A DNA stretch of 53,614 nt from Pedobacter zeaxanthinifaciens (GCF_003313335.1 NZ_QMHP01000017.1:1-53614); one strand, 5' to 3'. Counted from the first letter of the stretch, positions 43,005 through 52,435 are shown. A program made the numbers and translations. The notes: generated from the letters alone by a model not told the origin.

Positions 43005-44282
43005 TTATTTAGATGAAATATATTTGATACATAACCAAGATACTGGCACTAAAACCGCAGCCAGTACAAAAAAGGACACATAACTGGTTTGTGTGATTAC
43101 AGGAACCGCCCAAGTAGTAAGCAAGGTACCCGCTACCGCTGCAGTACCGCCCATACCCGCTACGGTACCTACATTTTTACCGTTGAAATAATCGCTAGGT
43201 AACGTTTGGATGTTACCAATGAGGTATTGAAAACCAAACAAGGTTAGGCCAATTAACACCATTGCCAAGGTTGGTGTATCCTTTAAAGTACCAAGTTGAT
43301 ACACAATAACCACCAAAGAAGCCAGCATAATTACACTGCCCACGGCAATGGCATTTTTACGAGCTTTTTGTGGCTCGATACCTTTTTTAATTTGCATGGA
43401 AGCATGATAACCACCTAATAAACTACCGATGGCAGCAAATAGATACGGCACCCAAGTGAAAGCTCCAATTTGTTTGATATCGAACATGAACTGCTCCTTT
43501 AAAAAAGTTGGCAACCATGTCACAAACAACCACCAAACCGGATCAATGAAGAACCTACCAGTAATAATACCCCATGTATTTCTAAACTTCAGCAGCTCTT
43601 TCCAAGTAAGTACTGGCGCTTGATCTACCGCAGCATTTACTTCTTTTACTTCAGGTTTTGCTAAAATGTGGTTACGCTCTTCTTCTGTAATCCAAGGATG
43701 CTGATCAGGCGTAGCTTTGTTGATGTACAGCCACGGAATAATCCAAATTAAGCCCAAAACTGCAATAAGCACAAAGGTCATTTTCCAGCCGAACATTAAA
43801 TATAGCGCAGCAATAATTGGTGCCGAAACCACCGAACCTAAAGAAGCTCCTGCACCGAAAATACCTTGAGCAATTCCCCTTTCTTTTGCCGGGAACCACT
43901 CTGCGTTGCTTTTTGTAGCGCCAGGCCAGTTTCCAGCTTCACTGAAACCCAACATGAACCTAAAAATGTTAAAAGACATTAGTGATTTTGCAAACGCATG
44001 CAAGGCGATAGAAACACTCCATGCAATAATAGAAAAAGCCATGCCTAATCTTGTACCAATTGCATCCATCAGCTTGCCCGTAAAGGTTTGCCCCAATGCA
44101 TAAGCTATCATAAAAAATGTGGTAATTAATGCCAGCGCACTTTTATTGTCCACATCGGCTATGCCAAACTCTTTGTAGATATAAGGCCAAAGGATATTGA
44201 TCGCACTTCGGTCAACATAATTAATTACGGTTGCTAAACCAATAAGGGCAATAATCCACCACCTTAAGCCTTTTACTTTCAT
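43005..44282 (-). CDS. MFS transporter, hexuronate-type
   Basis: A 425-residue major facilitator protein with 12 predicted membrane segments. The ACS/ExuT-type start RWWIIALIGLATVINYVDRSAINILWPYI is characteristic of the anion:cation symporter branch, which carries hexuronates and related sugar acids. GKLMDAIGTRLGM near 75-87 is the loop 2-3 motif, and RFMLGFSEAGNWPGATKSNAEWFPAKERG is a branch hallmark. By context it imports unsaturated uronate or DEH into the cytosol. It starts directly at the stop of the upstream beta-helix gene, so they are co-translated. Confidence 0.9.
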   Translation of the reverse strand: MKVKGLRWWIIALIGLATVINYVDRSAINILWPYIYKEFGIADVDNKSALALITTFFMIAYALGQTFTGKLMDAIGTRLGMAFSIIAWSVSIALHAFAKSLMSFNIFRFMLGFSEAGNWPGATKSNAEWFPAKERGIAQGIFGAGASLGSVVSAPIIAALYLMFGWKMTFVLIAVLGLIWIIPWLYINKATPDQHPWITEEERNHILAKPEVKEVNAAVDQAPVLTWKELLKFRNTWGIITGRFFIDPVWWLFVTWLPTFLKEQFMFDIKQIGAFTWVPYLFAAIGSLLGGYHASMQIKKGIEPQKARKNAIAVGSVIMLASLVVIVYQLGTLKDTPTLAMVLIGLTLFGFQYLIGNIQTLPSDYFNGKNVGTVAGMGGTAAVAGTLLTTWAVPVITQTSYVSFFVLAAVLVPVSWLCIKYISSK

Positions 44283-45302
44283 TTATTTATTTTTTATATC
44301 AATATTAGTGACACCTTTTGCAGCGCCATTTACTTTATTATCGGCATAAACCAAGTTGCCAATAGCCTCACCTTTGCCGCTTTTTAAGCGTACATTAATG
44401 CCGTAACCATCGGCATTTACATGGCAAGTGTTATTGACGAACTTATTGTAACTCCCCCATCCTTCGTAGGCACAATTCACCTGATAACCATCCGTAAGTA
44501 CCGAAGGCTGCGTATTATAACCCGTGTTGTTGATGATGAGGTAATGATTGCCTTTGATGTCCATCCAACTATCAGCACTATTTGCACCAGTAATACCCTG
44601 TGCTTCAAAAGTATTTCCGCTGATGATCCCGCCTGTAGTACCTTCTTTTACATCGATACACTCGGCAGCAACATAAGGACCTAATTTATTATTGATGACT
44701 TGGTTGGAATCACATTGATCTGGTTTTCCATCAGTATATTTTGGCCAATTGCTATAAGCAGAGCCGATGTATATTGCCTCACCATAACCTGGATTTTTCT
44801 TGCCCGTATGGTTAACTTCGCAGTTGCGTACCACATTGTGTTTGGAAAACATTCTGAAGTGAATACCTTCTTCCCCTAAATCGGTTACCAACAGACCATC
44901 AATCAAATTATTGCAGGCACCATCTGCTACAATGCCTTTCAATGCATTCTTTACGGTAAATCCTCTAAGCTTCCAAAAACTGGCTTTTAAATGCAGCACG
45001 TACCCAGTTTGGTTATTTCCAGCATCTAAAATTGCGCCCCTGCCGCCAATAAGCACAATAGGTTGTTTGGCCGTACCACTAGCTTCTGCTTCAATTACAA
45101 ATTTGCCATCATAGGTGCCATCTTTCAAAATGATTGAGTCCCCGGGCTTGGCGGTAGCTAAAACTCGCTTAAGCTGTAGGCTATTGGCCACAATAATTGG
45201 TTGAGCTACTCTTGTTGAAAAAGGCTGTATTGCATAGCTTAAACCTAAGCTCAAGCTAGCAATAGCAGCCATAACCAAATATATGTTGAAGATTTTTTTC
45301 AT
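44283..45302 (-). CDS. Right-handed beta-helix protein, lyase-like
   Basis: A 339-residue exported protein; hydrophobic N-terminus (about 5-25) is a signal peptide or anchor. The body is a right-handed parallel beta-helix starting AKPGDSIILKDGTYDG like the PL6 enzymes of this locus. The conserved patch is EAIYIGSAYSNWP, then AECIDVKEGTTGGIISGNTF with Lys219, and SWMDIKGNHYLIINN with Lys250, then DGYQVNCAYEGWGSYNKFVNN. Lys219 matches the catalytic Lys region of PL6, but the partner Arg is replaced by Lys. It may be a diverged lyase or a new family. It is in the operon between the esterase and MFS genes. Confidence 0.65.
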   Translation of the reverse strand: MKKIFNIYLVMAAIASLSLGLSYAIQPFSTRVAQPIIVANSLQLKRVLATAKPGDSIILKDGTYDGKFVIEAEASGTAKQPIVLIGGRGAILDAGNNQTGYVLHLKASFWKLRGFTVKNALKGIVADGACNNLIDGLLVTDLGEEGIHFRMFSKHNVVRNCEVNHTGKKNPGYGEAIYIGSAYSNWPKYTDGKPDQCDSNQVINNKLGPYVAAECIDVKEGTTGGIISGNTFEAQGITGANSADSWMDIKGNHYLIINNTGYNTQPSVLTDGYQVNCAYEGWGSYNKFVNNTCHVNADGYGINVRLKSGKGEAIGNLVYADNKVNGAAKGVTNIDIKNK

Positions 45303-45323
45303 TAGTTGAATATCGCCTTAGGC

Positions 45324-46193
45324 TTATTTGTGGATACCTAGCTCCTTCAAGAAATCGATGATGGCTTTGTTTACTTCAGAGTTTTTGTCTGCCGGAAACT
45401 TGCCATGCTCACCACCCGGTACGGTCATGAATTTATTTTTCACCCCCATTTCGTCCAACTTATTTTTTAAGTCAACAGATTGCTGATAAGGCACAACCGG
45501 ATCAGCATCTCCGTGTACAATAAATACCGGCGGACTATTCTTTTTCACCTGATAAAGCGGCGAAACCGATTGGATAAATGCTTGATCGTTAGACCTCTCT
45601 CCTAACCACCAAGTAGCCGAGCGACTTTTCCAATTGCCTACATGAGTAATGCCGTACTTATCAATAATGGCAGCAACTTTCACATCTTTTACGCCAGGAC
45701 AATTGTTATCGAACTTAGTATCGTTACCTAGTAAACCGCCCATTAAAGCTAAGTGACCTCCTGCTGAACCGCCCATAATTACAATACGATTTGGATCAAT
45801 ATTTAAGGATTTTGCATTTTTGATCAGATAAATTAATGCGCAACGTACATCTTGTACCGCCGCTGGTGCTGGCGCTACTTGCACCAAACGGTAGGCAATG
45901 TTAGCTACTGAGTAGCCATTTTTGAAAAAAGTGTTGAAACCCGTTTGAGATTCTTTGCTGCCTTTATTGAAACCTCCACCATGGATGTTGATGACGATAG
46001 GCGAAGGGCCTTTCTCTTGTGGAGCTAAATAAAGATCCATTTTACCTTCCCAGTCGCCAACTTTAGCATATACCACATTCAATTGCTCTGTATAACCAGT
46101 TGGGTAGGTCACTTTTTTAAACTCAGCGGTTTCCTGTGCCTTGCAAAAACTTACAGCTGCTATCAAAAAGCAACTCATTATTAGTTTTTTCAT
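45324..46193 (-). CDS. Secreted alpha/beta-hydrolase (esterase)
   Basis: A 289-residue secreted serine hydrolase. Start set at the Met at 46193, which opens a good signal peptide (MKKLIMSCFLIAAVSFCKAQE); the frame runs 21 codons further up without one. The oxyanion motif HGGGFNKGS and nucleophile elbow GGSAGGH are of the BD-FAE/hormone-sensitive-lipase-like kind, and the acid is in VHGDADPVVPY and the His in PGGEHGKFP. In PULs such enzymes remove acetyl or similar esters, so it may deacetylate acetylated alginate. It follows the cupin gene by 63 bases. Confidence 0.82.
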   Translation of the reverse strand: MKKLIMSCFLIAAVSFCKAQETAEFKKVTYPTGYTEQLNVVYAKVGDWEGKMDLYLAPQEKGPSPIVINIHGGGFNKGSKESQTGFNTFFKNGYSVANIAYRLVQVAPAPAAVQDVRCALIYLIKNAKSLNIDPNRIVIMGGSAGGHLALMGGLLGNDTKFDNNCPGVKDVKVAAIIDKYGITHVGNWKSRSATWWLGERSNDQAFIQSVSPLYQVKKNSPPVFIVHGDADPVVPYQQSVDLKNKLDEMGVKNKFMTVPGGEHGKFPADKNSEVNKAIIDFLKELGIHK

Positions 46194-46256
46194 GTTCAAA
46201 TATTTTAGGTTTAATTGGTTGATTATATTTGATGAGAGCGCTAAAAATTGGTCCAT

Positions 46257-46592
46257 TTATTTGATAAAATCCTCACGATGAGGAGCGAAAACATCAATTA
46301 AAATCCCTGGCTCAATGCAAACACAGCCATGCACAGCATGAGGTGGCACGTAATAACCATCTCCTTTTCTGATGATTTTTTTCTCATCGCCAATGGTCAT
46401 TTCAAAAACGCCACTTTCTACATAAGTTACTTGTACGTGGTAGTGCTCATGTAAAGTGCCCACTGCACCTGCCTCAAACTTGGCTTTCACCAACATAATT
46501 TGATCATCGTGACCGTAAATTTTACGCTGTATACCGTTTCCTAAATCTTCCCAGGTTGTTTCAGTTTCTATTTGAAATAATTCGCTTTGCAT
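46257..46592 (-). CDS. kdgF: KdgF-like cupin (uronate linearization)
   Basis: A 111-residue single-domain cupin. Metal-binding residues are expected at His48, His50, Gln54 and His87 in GTLHEHYHVQVTYV and VPPHAVHG. This matches KdgF, which converts unsaturated 4,5-uronate monomers into the linear keto acid DEH in pectin and alginate pathways. No signal peptide, so cytoplasmic, downstream of import. It lies after the PL17 gene in the operon. The gene symbol is used by family and context. Confidence 0.8.
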   Translation of the reverse strand: MQSELFQIETETTWEDLGNGIQRKIYGHDDQIMLVKAKFEAGAVGTLHEHYHVQVTYVESGVFEMTIGDEKKIIRKGDGYYVPPHAVHGCVCIEPGILIDVFAPHREDFIK

Positions 46593-46608
46593 ATATTGAT
46601 ATTGTTTA

Positions 46609-46710
46609 ATTGCTCTTTGGTTATTGGTGTTTGGTTAATTGGTGTTTGGTTAATTGCTTTTTTGGATGGTTGTTTGGTTTTTCGACTAGTTTCCTAATTC
46701 CTAGCTACTA
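46609..46710. repeat. TTGGTTAATTGGTGT-type tandem repeat
   Basis: The unit TTGGTTAATTGGTGT appears about two and a half times in the first 45 bases, then TTGGATGGTTGTTTGG, then a CTAATTCCTAGCTA stretch. It fills the gap between the PL17 stop and the cupin gene. The 15-bp period and TTGGTTAA start recall the GntR operator, but the second half of the palindrome is missing. Confidence 0.6.
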
Positions 46711-46714
46711 ATTC

Positions 46715-48847
46715 CTATTTAAAATTGATATAATTCTGTTTGTCTGTATAATTGATTCCGTAGGTATAGCTTCTGTTTTTAAACTTAAAAGTCACTATTG
46801 TTTTTTGCTCGTCCGACTGCAACAGTTTCAGTTCGCTGATAGAGGGCAACGCCGCAGCTACGGTTTCATTAATTGGATCAGTACCGCCATGTGTTTCTGT
46901 AATATTTACAAAAGTTTGGTGCTGTCCGCTGCTGCGCAACATAAAAGCCTTTCCATCTACTAAATTCATTTCAGGATCATTTGCGCCAATCGAAACCAGC
47001 TTCACCTCTAAAGGATTGTTAGATACAAAATGCGTAGTGTAAAATCTTTTCTTCACCAAAAGTCCAACTAAACCGCTTTTACTAGCCAATTTATTGCTTG
47101 CATTTAACCATAAATGTTGGTAGCCATTTTTATTGCCCAAAGCACTCAACTGGTTGGTAACCGCCTTCATCGGAAAAGAGGTATTTACCAATTGTCCTTT
47201 ATACCAAAATGGTAGGTCGTACTGGTGGTTTTTATCTGATTTCGCCTGTACCACGTCAATCAAAAGTGGTTTTTCCATCCCCTCCAATTTCACTAATGCA
47301 GCCGTTCTCGTCATTTGCACATCTTTATAGGCATTCGGCTCTGTAGCACTTACTACCTTCAGTTGAGGTGCATTATTGAAATAAAGTAATTGAGGACTAG
47401 TTAAACTAGCCGGATCCAACTCGGCATCAAAATGAGAAGTTTCATCAACCACCAAGGCATTATGAGCTACTGTTTGTTTGGCCCAAGTATTGTTTTCGGG
47501 CAAGTAACCGCCCCCATTTTTAGTATCGATATTTAAAAAACGAGCCGATCCGTAATCAGGAAATATCTCCGTAGTGTTATCGTAGTACAGCAGGTTCAAA
47601 CGATCAAAGTGACCATGTCCCATTCCCTGCGAAGAGGCTTTCAACAACACTGCCTGCTGATCCGTATTGGCGCCGTAGCGCAAAATCCCAACACCGCCTT
47701 CATCGCCTTTACCACCATCTCTAATCCATAAAGATTGGTACTTGAAAGGCTTTGCTTTACCTGCGGCCAAATCAGCGGCTACCTTTAAACCTGCATCAGA
47801 AACAATTACCCTGTTTTGCTGACGAGCGATATCTAATAAATCCACCTCTGGTTTGATATCGGCGTACGCCAAATCAACTCCATAAACCAACTCTACGGAT
47901 TCATAGGTTTTATCTTTGATAGCATCATTAATAGGAAAAAAAGTTTTATCTGTATAAGACGTTTGTAAGGAAGTTTGTATCGCCTTGGCTAGCAACTGAT
48001 TTCGGTATTCGAAAATTTTGCGTTGCGGTTCGTAATTGTTGATTGCTTTAGCAAATAGGATAAACGGCAGCAAGGCGTAACGTTGGTAATAAGGGCCTTC
48101 CATATAATAGCCATCCGGCGAAAAGAGCTGATCCACTTGTGCCAGATAACCGCTTTTACCATCCTTGTTAGATCCTTTCAATGCTTTTTCTACATAATCT
48201 CTTTTGTTTAACACATAACCGGTGATACCCACTGCAGCTAAATTCCAAGTTCCGTGGTTGTGAATTTTATTAAAAACTTCCACTTTATCTTCCGTAAAAA
48301 ACTTTAAAATTGGCATAAACAACTGCTCTTCAATTGTCTTTCTTTCTGAAGCGGTAATTCCGTTATATGCCAAATCATAAGCTTGTATGGTATAAATTTG
48401 CCACACAAAATCGTTTAAACATTGCCAAAAAATACGACCGGCATCGGCTTTGTTTTTGCTCTTTGGATGTAACGGCCATTTTTGATATTGAGCGGCATAA
48501 TTTAATAGCATCCTGCTTACATAGTCAGCATATTTTTTATCACCTGATATTTGATAAGCGATGCCGCAATTGAGCATATTGCTATAATTTCTTTTGTGCT
48601 GCTCGTGAGTATATCCACCTCCACCATCCTGTGGTACCGGAACAGTAATTGGCTCTGATAATGCCTTGTCAGCAGCTGCTTTAACCGTTTGATACGATTG
48701 ACCTAATAATGGATAACTGGCTATACCCTTTTTTACCGCGGCTACATTAGCCTTGGTAAGCATCAAACTAGGATGTACCTGAGCTAAAGCAACCGAGGAA
48801 AATAGGACACAAAAAGATACTAATACCACTTTTTTGAAGTAGTTCAT
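46715..48847 (-). CDS. PL17 oligoalginate lyase
   Basis: A 710-residue exo-type alginate lyase of family PL17, which releases unsaturated monouronate from oligosaccharide ends. It has a signal peptide (SSVALAQ near residue 23), an (alpha/alpha) barrel N-terminal domain and a C-terminal heparinase II/III-like beta-sandwich. Catalytic residues seen: Asn197-His198 in KIHNHGTWNL, the Tyr in EGPYYQRYA (about 253-257), and His411/His413 in GMGHGHFDRLNLLYY. The metal-binding part of the C-terminal domain is not obvious. Probably periplasmic. It is the second gene of the gntR-led operon. Confidence 0.92.
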   Translation of the reverse strand: MNYFKKVVLVSFCVLFSSVALAQVHPSLMLTKANVAAVKKGIASYPLLGQSYQTVKAAADKALSEPITVPVPQDGGGGYTHEQHKRNYSNMLNCGIAYQISGDKKYADYVSRMLLNYAAQYQKWPLHPKSKNKADAGRIFWQCLNDFVWQIYTIQAYDLAYNGITASERKTIEEQLFMPILKFFTEDKVEVFNKIHNHGTWNLAAVGITGYVLNKRDYVEKALKGSNKDGKSGYLAQVDQLFSPDGYYMEGPYYQRYALLPFILFAKAINNYEPQRKIFEYRNQLLAKAIQTSLQTSYTDKTFFPINDAIKDKTYESVELVYGVDLAYADIKPEVDLLDIARQQNRVIVSDAGLKVAADLAAGKAKPFKYQSLWIRDGGKGDEGGVGILRYGANTDQQAVLLKASSQGMGHGHFDRLNLLYYDNTTEIFPDYGSARFLNIDTKNGGGYLPENNTWAKQTVAHNALVVDETSHFDAELDPASLTSPQLLYFNNAPQLKVVSATEPNAYKDVQMTRTAALVKLEGMEKPLLIDVVQAKSDKNHQYDLPFWYKGQLVNTSFPMKAVTNQLSALGNKNGYQHLWLNASNKLASKSGLVGLLVKKRFYTTHFVSNNPLEVKLVSIGANDPEMNLVDGKAFMLRSSGQHQTFVNITETHGGTDPINETVAAALPSISELKLLQSDEQKTIVTFKFKNRSYTYGINYTDKQNYINFK

Positions 48848-48896
48848 ACGCTTGTTTTGATATAAAATGATTAAACTAGGTTATCCCTATATTGAA

Positions 48897-49640
48897 TTAT
48901 ATTTCTGCTTTTTCTATGATATTTTGAGCCGCAAATCCTGCTTTACTAATTTGCCATATTTCATCTAGGTGACCTGCCATGGCTTCTTCAGCTTTGGCCA
49001 TATGACCTGATTCGATAGCGGCATAAATCATCCTATGTTCTTCAATGGCAGTTTTCGCTCTGTTATCGCCACAAATCTTATTCTCCACAATGTTCTTAAT
49101 CAAATCTGGAACTAAGATCAAAATCATCGACTCAATCACCGAATTTTTAGTTGCCTTTGCAATTTTGATATGGAATACCATGTCTTCTTCTACTGCATCG
49201 CCACCAATTGCCACTTTCTTTTCGTAGGCTTCCATTGCCTCTCGAAGGCTTTGCAAATCTTCCTCGGTACGACGTTCAGCAGCTAGTTTTACCGCATTCA
49301 ATTCAAGGTGATAACGAGCTTCGATTAAAGCATTGAAATCATCTTTATTAAACTTAATGATGTCAGAAATGATGTTATCTATCACACTAATGCTTAGGCC
49401 TGCTACATAAGTTCCACTTTGTGGATTAGTTTTAAGCAAACCGTAAAACTCCAATTTCAAAATCGCTTCGCGGATGTAGCTTCGCCCTACGCCAAAACGC
49501 TCAGAAAGTACTCTTTCAGCTGGAAGTCGATCACCTGGTTTTAACTGTCCGGAAACAATCAGTTGTTTAAGCTGGCCGATGATTTTATCTACTGGAGATT
49601 CTAAACGGATAGCGGTTATATTTTCTATTAATGATTTCAT
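48897..49640 (-). CDS. FadR/GntR-family regulator of the PUL
   Basis: A 247-residue regulator: GntR-type winged helix (about 12-75; LIVSGQLKPGDRLPAERVLSERFGVGRSYIREAILKLEFYGLL) and C-terminal FCD ligand-binding domain (about 95-230) with the metal-binding residues expected in DFNALIEARYHLE, DMVFHIKIAKATKN and AIEEHRMIYAAIESG. FCD sensors of this group respond to sugar acids. It starts the operon and lies beside the operator at 49654-49683, so it is autoregulated. Its effector is likely an alginate breakdown product such as DEH or KDG, by context. Confidence 0.92.
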   Translation of the reverse strand: MKSLIENITAIRLESPVDKIIGQLKQLIVSGQLKPGDRLPAERVLSERFGVGRSYIREAILKLEFYGLLKTNPQSGTYVAGLSISVIDNIISDIIKFNKDDFNALIEARYHLELNAVKLAAERRTEEDLQSLREAMEAYEKKVAIGGDAVEEDMVFHIKIAKATKNSVIESMILILVPDLIKNIVENKICGDNRAKTAIEEHRMIYAAIESGHMAKAEEAMAGHLDEIWQISKAGFAAQNIIEKAEI

Positions 49641-49653
49641 TTTACATTTTTAA

Positions 49654-49683
49654 TTTGGTAGACCAATTAACTGGTCTACCAAA
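49654..49683 (-). promoter_or_regulatory. GntR-type operator at the regulator's own promoter
   Basis: TTTGGTAGACCA (49654-49665) and TGGTCTACCAAA (49672-49683) are exact inverted copies around six bases, together holding two TTGGTnnACCAA-type 12-mers (the second starts with C instead of T) spaced at 16 bp. They lie 14 bases and more before the gntR ATG. Confidence 0.78.
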
Positions 49684-49717
49684 AATAAACATTCAGACTT
49701 GCAATCAAAAACATATT

Positions 49718-52435
49718 TTAAATTTTAATCACTTTTTTAGTGCTTGTAGTTTTACCTTCATTTTCTATGGAGATCAAATATGTACCAGCAGCTATTGACT
49801 GCACATCAATTTGTTCTGTGTTGTTATTTGCCACCTTTCTAGTAATCACTTGGCCCTGAATATTTTGCAATTTAATCACATCTCCCCTAACTACTCCAGA
49901 AACGGTAATGCTGTTGCCAATTGCCGGGTTCGGATAAACACTCATGGCATTAGTTAAATTCACCTTAACAGCTTCATCAAATGTGTGAGTAGTTCCGTCA
50001 AGATCAACTGCCACTAAACGGTAATAGTTTGTACCAGCCAATGGCGTAGGGTGAACAAAGCTGTAGTTAAATATGCCCGGTTTATTATTTGGATTGGCAG
50101 TGTAAATAGTTTCATAATTGCCATCTCTTTTATGCTGTAAAACATAATTTTTCAGGTCTTTCTCGTCGGTTGTCCTCCAATCTAACTTTACAGTATTTAA
50201 GTTCTGTTTTGCCGAAAAGCCCAACATCGTTAAAGGCAAAGTAGTATTGGCTTCGCCAACTATAAAAGCTGAGAAGTTACCTGTGTTAATGGCAGCTGTA
50301 TTTGCCACAGCGTTGCCCAGTCCTGCGAAAGTACCAAAAACACCTGCGTTATAATTCGCTATGCCGATTGAAGTATTTCCAAACAGAGAAAAATCAGCTC
50401 CTTCCAGCGCATTTGGCCAGTTAACTGTTAAATCGGCATTGCCTGAGCCGCTAGTGCGCACTACGTTCCAAACGGCATCAACCATTCGTAATTTTTGAGC
50501 CGCTGTTAATGCAGTTCCGTTAGGTGTTCCATCAGCAGTAGCGCCGGCAAAAACGTTAACTTCAAAGGTAGAAGCCGTAGTTGGACTTAAAGTTACCGGC
50601 AAATAGTTTGTAGCCGTACCAACTGGAATTACGGTGCCTGTAGTTATGTCAGTTAATTTAATTTTTCCAACATCGCCTGTACTCGTATTTGCAGAAGTTA
50701 CGACATAGGCATTGGCACCTAGCCCACTATCAAAAGTAGCAGCAGCACCCATAGTCAATACATCGGCTTCTCGGATAGTAAGTTTGCTATTATTCAATGT
50801 AAGCTTGCCAGTAACTGTAATGTTCTTGTTAGTAGTTGCCGCCGCATTAAATGTAACGTTACCTAATGCGTTATTACTTGTTGTGAACGGACTAACCGTT
50901 GCAGCATTAAAAACAACGTTTGTTCCGGCGTTATTATTAACGGTACCGCTTGCGGCAATGCTTCCAGTTGCACTAAGTCCATTAACGTTACTGGTGATTA
51001 AAGTAGATGTATTGCTTTTAAACGAAATTGTTGCGCCTACAGAACTTGCTATAGCTGGTTTAGAAAGGTTAACTTGGCCATTGCCGCTCGAATACGACAC
51101 GATATTTGTATTTGCCTGAATACCCGGACCAGTAATTTCCAATCCTGTTAACGATGACAAACCTAAACTTACTGGGATAGTAATTTGATAAGACCCATCG
51201 GTAATTGTATTAGCTGCGTTAGTATAGCTAGTACCAGAAGCTGATTCGAATGCGACTCTTGAAGTGAAACTACCTGCACCATCTATTTGAAAAGTACCAA
51301 AATTCAGCGTTCCATAAATGTTAGAACTTCCTACCACGGTAATATTTTTTTCTAAAGTAACCGTCGAGTGATCACCCACTACAAAGCCAGTTACGGCAAT
51401 GTTTCCACTTCCACTGATAGTTTGAGGACTACTTCCAGACATCGACAAAATAAAGTTCCCAGCTCCTGAAGTTGTACCGTTGATATTGCCATTAGCCACT
51501 AAGTTTCCCAACAATGGAATTGGTGTACTTGTAGATCCATTCACATTTACGTTACAGCCTGCATCAATAGTAAAATTCTCGATTTTGTTCATTGCGGCGC
51601 CATCAGTGGTAAGCGTAGCTCCATTTTGAAGAAACACGTTGCCAAATGTTTTTGCGTTAGTTACTGAACCCGTGGTTATTGTTTTTTTGATATAGTAGTT
51701 ACTTCCTGGTCTAAAATCAACAATTGCATTAGTAGAACTACTTCCAAAGGGACTAAAAACACTATTACATATTAGGTTTGCACCACTTTGAAACACTACC
51801 GCTCCATTTGAAGAGTTACTGGTGCCTGAACCTACCGAGCCAAACGGATAGTTTAACGTGTTATCATAGTCAAATGTAGCACCACTAGTAAACACCAAAC
51901 CTCCTACTGTACGGCAGGTTACACGTGGGCTAGAAGATGGTACGGTGGATCCTCCTTGAGTGATTTTAAACGTACCGGCAATGCTTCCAGTAGCAGTAGC
52001 GGGAAAATCGATATAAAGATTACCTACATAACTGGCATTGTTCACTAATAAAGACGACGTAGCATCAATAGTTAAGCCCGCCTCACCTAAAGTGTTATTT
52101 GCAATGGTAAGTGTACCATTGGAACTTGCCACTCGAACAAGATTTACCGAAGCACCGTTGATAATTTTTAGTTGCGCTGTAGTTGCTGCGTTAACGTGTA
52201 TTAACGCCGTACCAGTGGTTTGTACAGCACCTCCAATGTTGGTTCCATCTACCACTAAAACATCAGTAGATAAAATGGTTGATCGACTTGTGCCGGTACC
52301 GTTCAATTGCGTGTTCCAGTTGGAAGCCGTTCCAATATTAGCTTCGGAAGTTCCTCCAACCCAATAATAAGTAGTTTGAGCAAAACTAACTGCCGCAAAA
52401 CAGCTAAAAAACAATAGTAGTAAAAGTCTTTTCAT
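49718..52435 (-). CDS. T9SS-sorted large repetitive surface protein
   Basis: A 905-residue secreted protein. Signal peptide ends near residue 20 (AVSFAQ), followed by YYWVGGTSEANIGTASNWNTQLNG. About 40-700 is low-complexity beta-solenoid, rich in Thr, Ser, Asn, Gly and Val with repeated NITVTGKL and SGNIAVTGF strands. Residues ~735-830 are a fibronectin-III-like module (LPLTMLGFSAKQNLNTVKLDW). The C-terminus (about 840-905) carries the type A type-IX sorting signal (VYPNPAIGN, QGQVITRKV, AGTYLISIENEGK, TKKVIKI). It has no enzyme motif and may be an adhesin or polymer-binding scaffold. It follows the jelly-roll lyase gene in the same direction, 123 bases on. Confidence 0.82.
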   Translation of the reverse strand: MKRLLLLLFFSCFAAVSFAQTTYYWVGGTSEANIGTASNWNTQLNGTGTSRSTILSTDVLVVDGTNIGGAVQTTGTALIHVNAATTAQLKIINGASVNLVRVASSNGTLTIANNTLGEAGLTIDATSSLLVNNASYVGNLYIDFPATATGSIAGTFKITQGGSTVPSSSPRVTCRTVGGLVFTSGATFDYDNTLNYPFGSVGSGTSNSSNGAVVFQSGANLICNSVFSPFGSSSTNAIVDFRPGSNYYIKKTITTGSVTNAKTFGNVFLQNGATLTTDGAAMNKIENFTIDAGCNVNVNGSTSTPIPLLGNLVANGNINGTTSGAGNFILSMSGSSPQTISGSGNIAVTGFVVGDHSTVTLEKNITVVGSSNIYGTLNFGTFQIDGAGSFTSRVAFESASGTSYTNAANTITDGSYQITIPVSLGLSSLTGLEITGPGIQANTNIVSYSSGNGQVNLSKPAIASSVGATISFKSNTSTLITSNVNGLSATGSIAASGTVNNNAGTNVVFNAATVSPFTTSNNALGNVTFNAAATTNKNITVTGKLTLNNSKLTIREADVLTMGAAATFDSGLGANAYVVTSANTSTGDVGKIKLTDITTGTVIPVGTATNYLPVTLSPTTASTFEVNVFAGATADGTPNGTALTAAQKLRMVDAVWNVVRTSGSGNADLTVNWPNALEGADFSLFGNTSIGIANYNAGVFGTFAGLGNAVANTAAINTGNFSAFIVGEANTTLPLTMLGFSAKQNLNTVKLDWRTTDEKDLKNYVLQHKRDGNYETIYTANPNNKPGIFNYSFVHPTPLAGTNYYRLVAVDLDGTTHTFDEAVKVNLTNAMSVYPNPAIGNSITVSGVVRGDVIKLQNIQGQVITRKVANNNTEQIDVQSIAAGTYLISIENEGKTTSTKKVIKI

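Noticed and set aside
50712..51119. 135-codon + strand open frame inside the T9SS gene
   Set aside because: Low-complexity Val/Leu-rich antisense shadow of the solenoid repeats.
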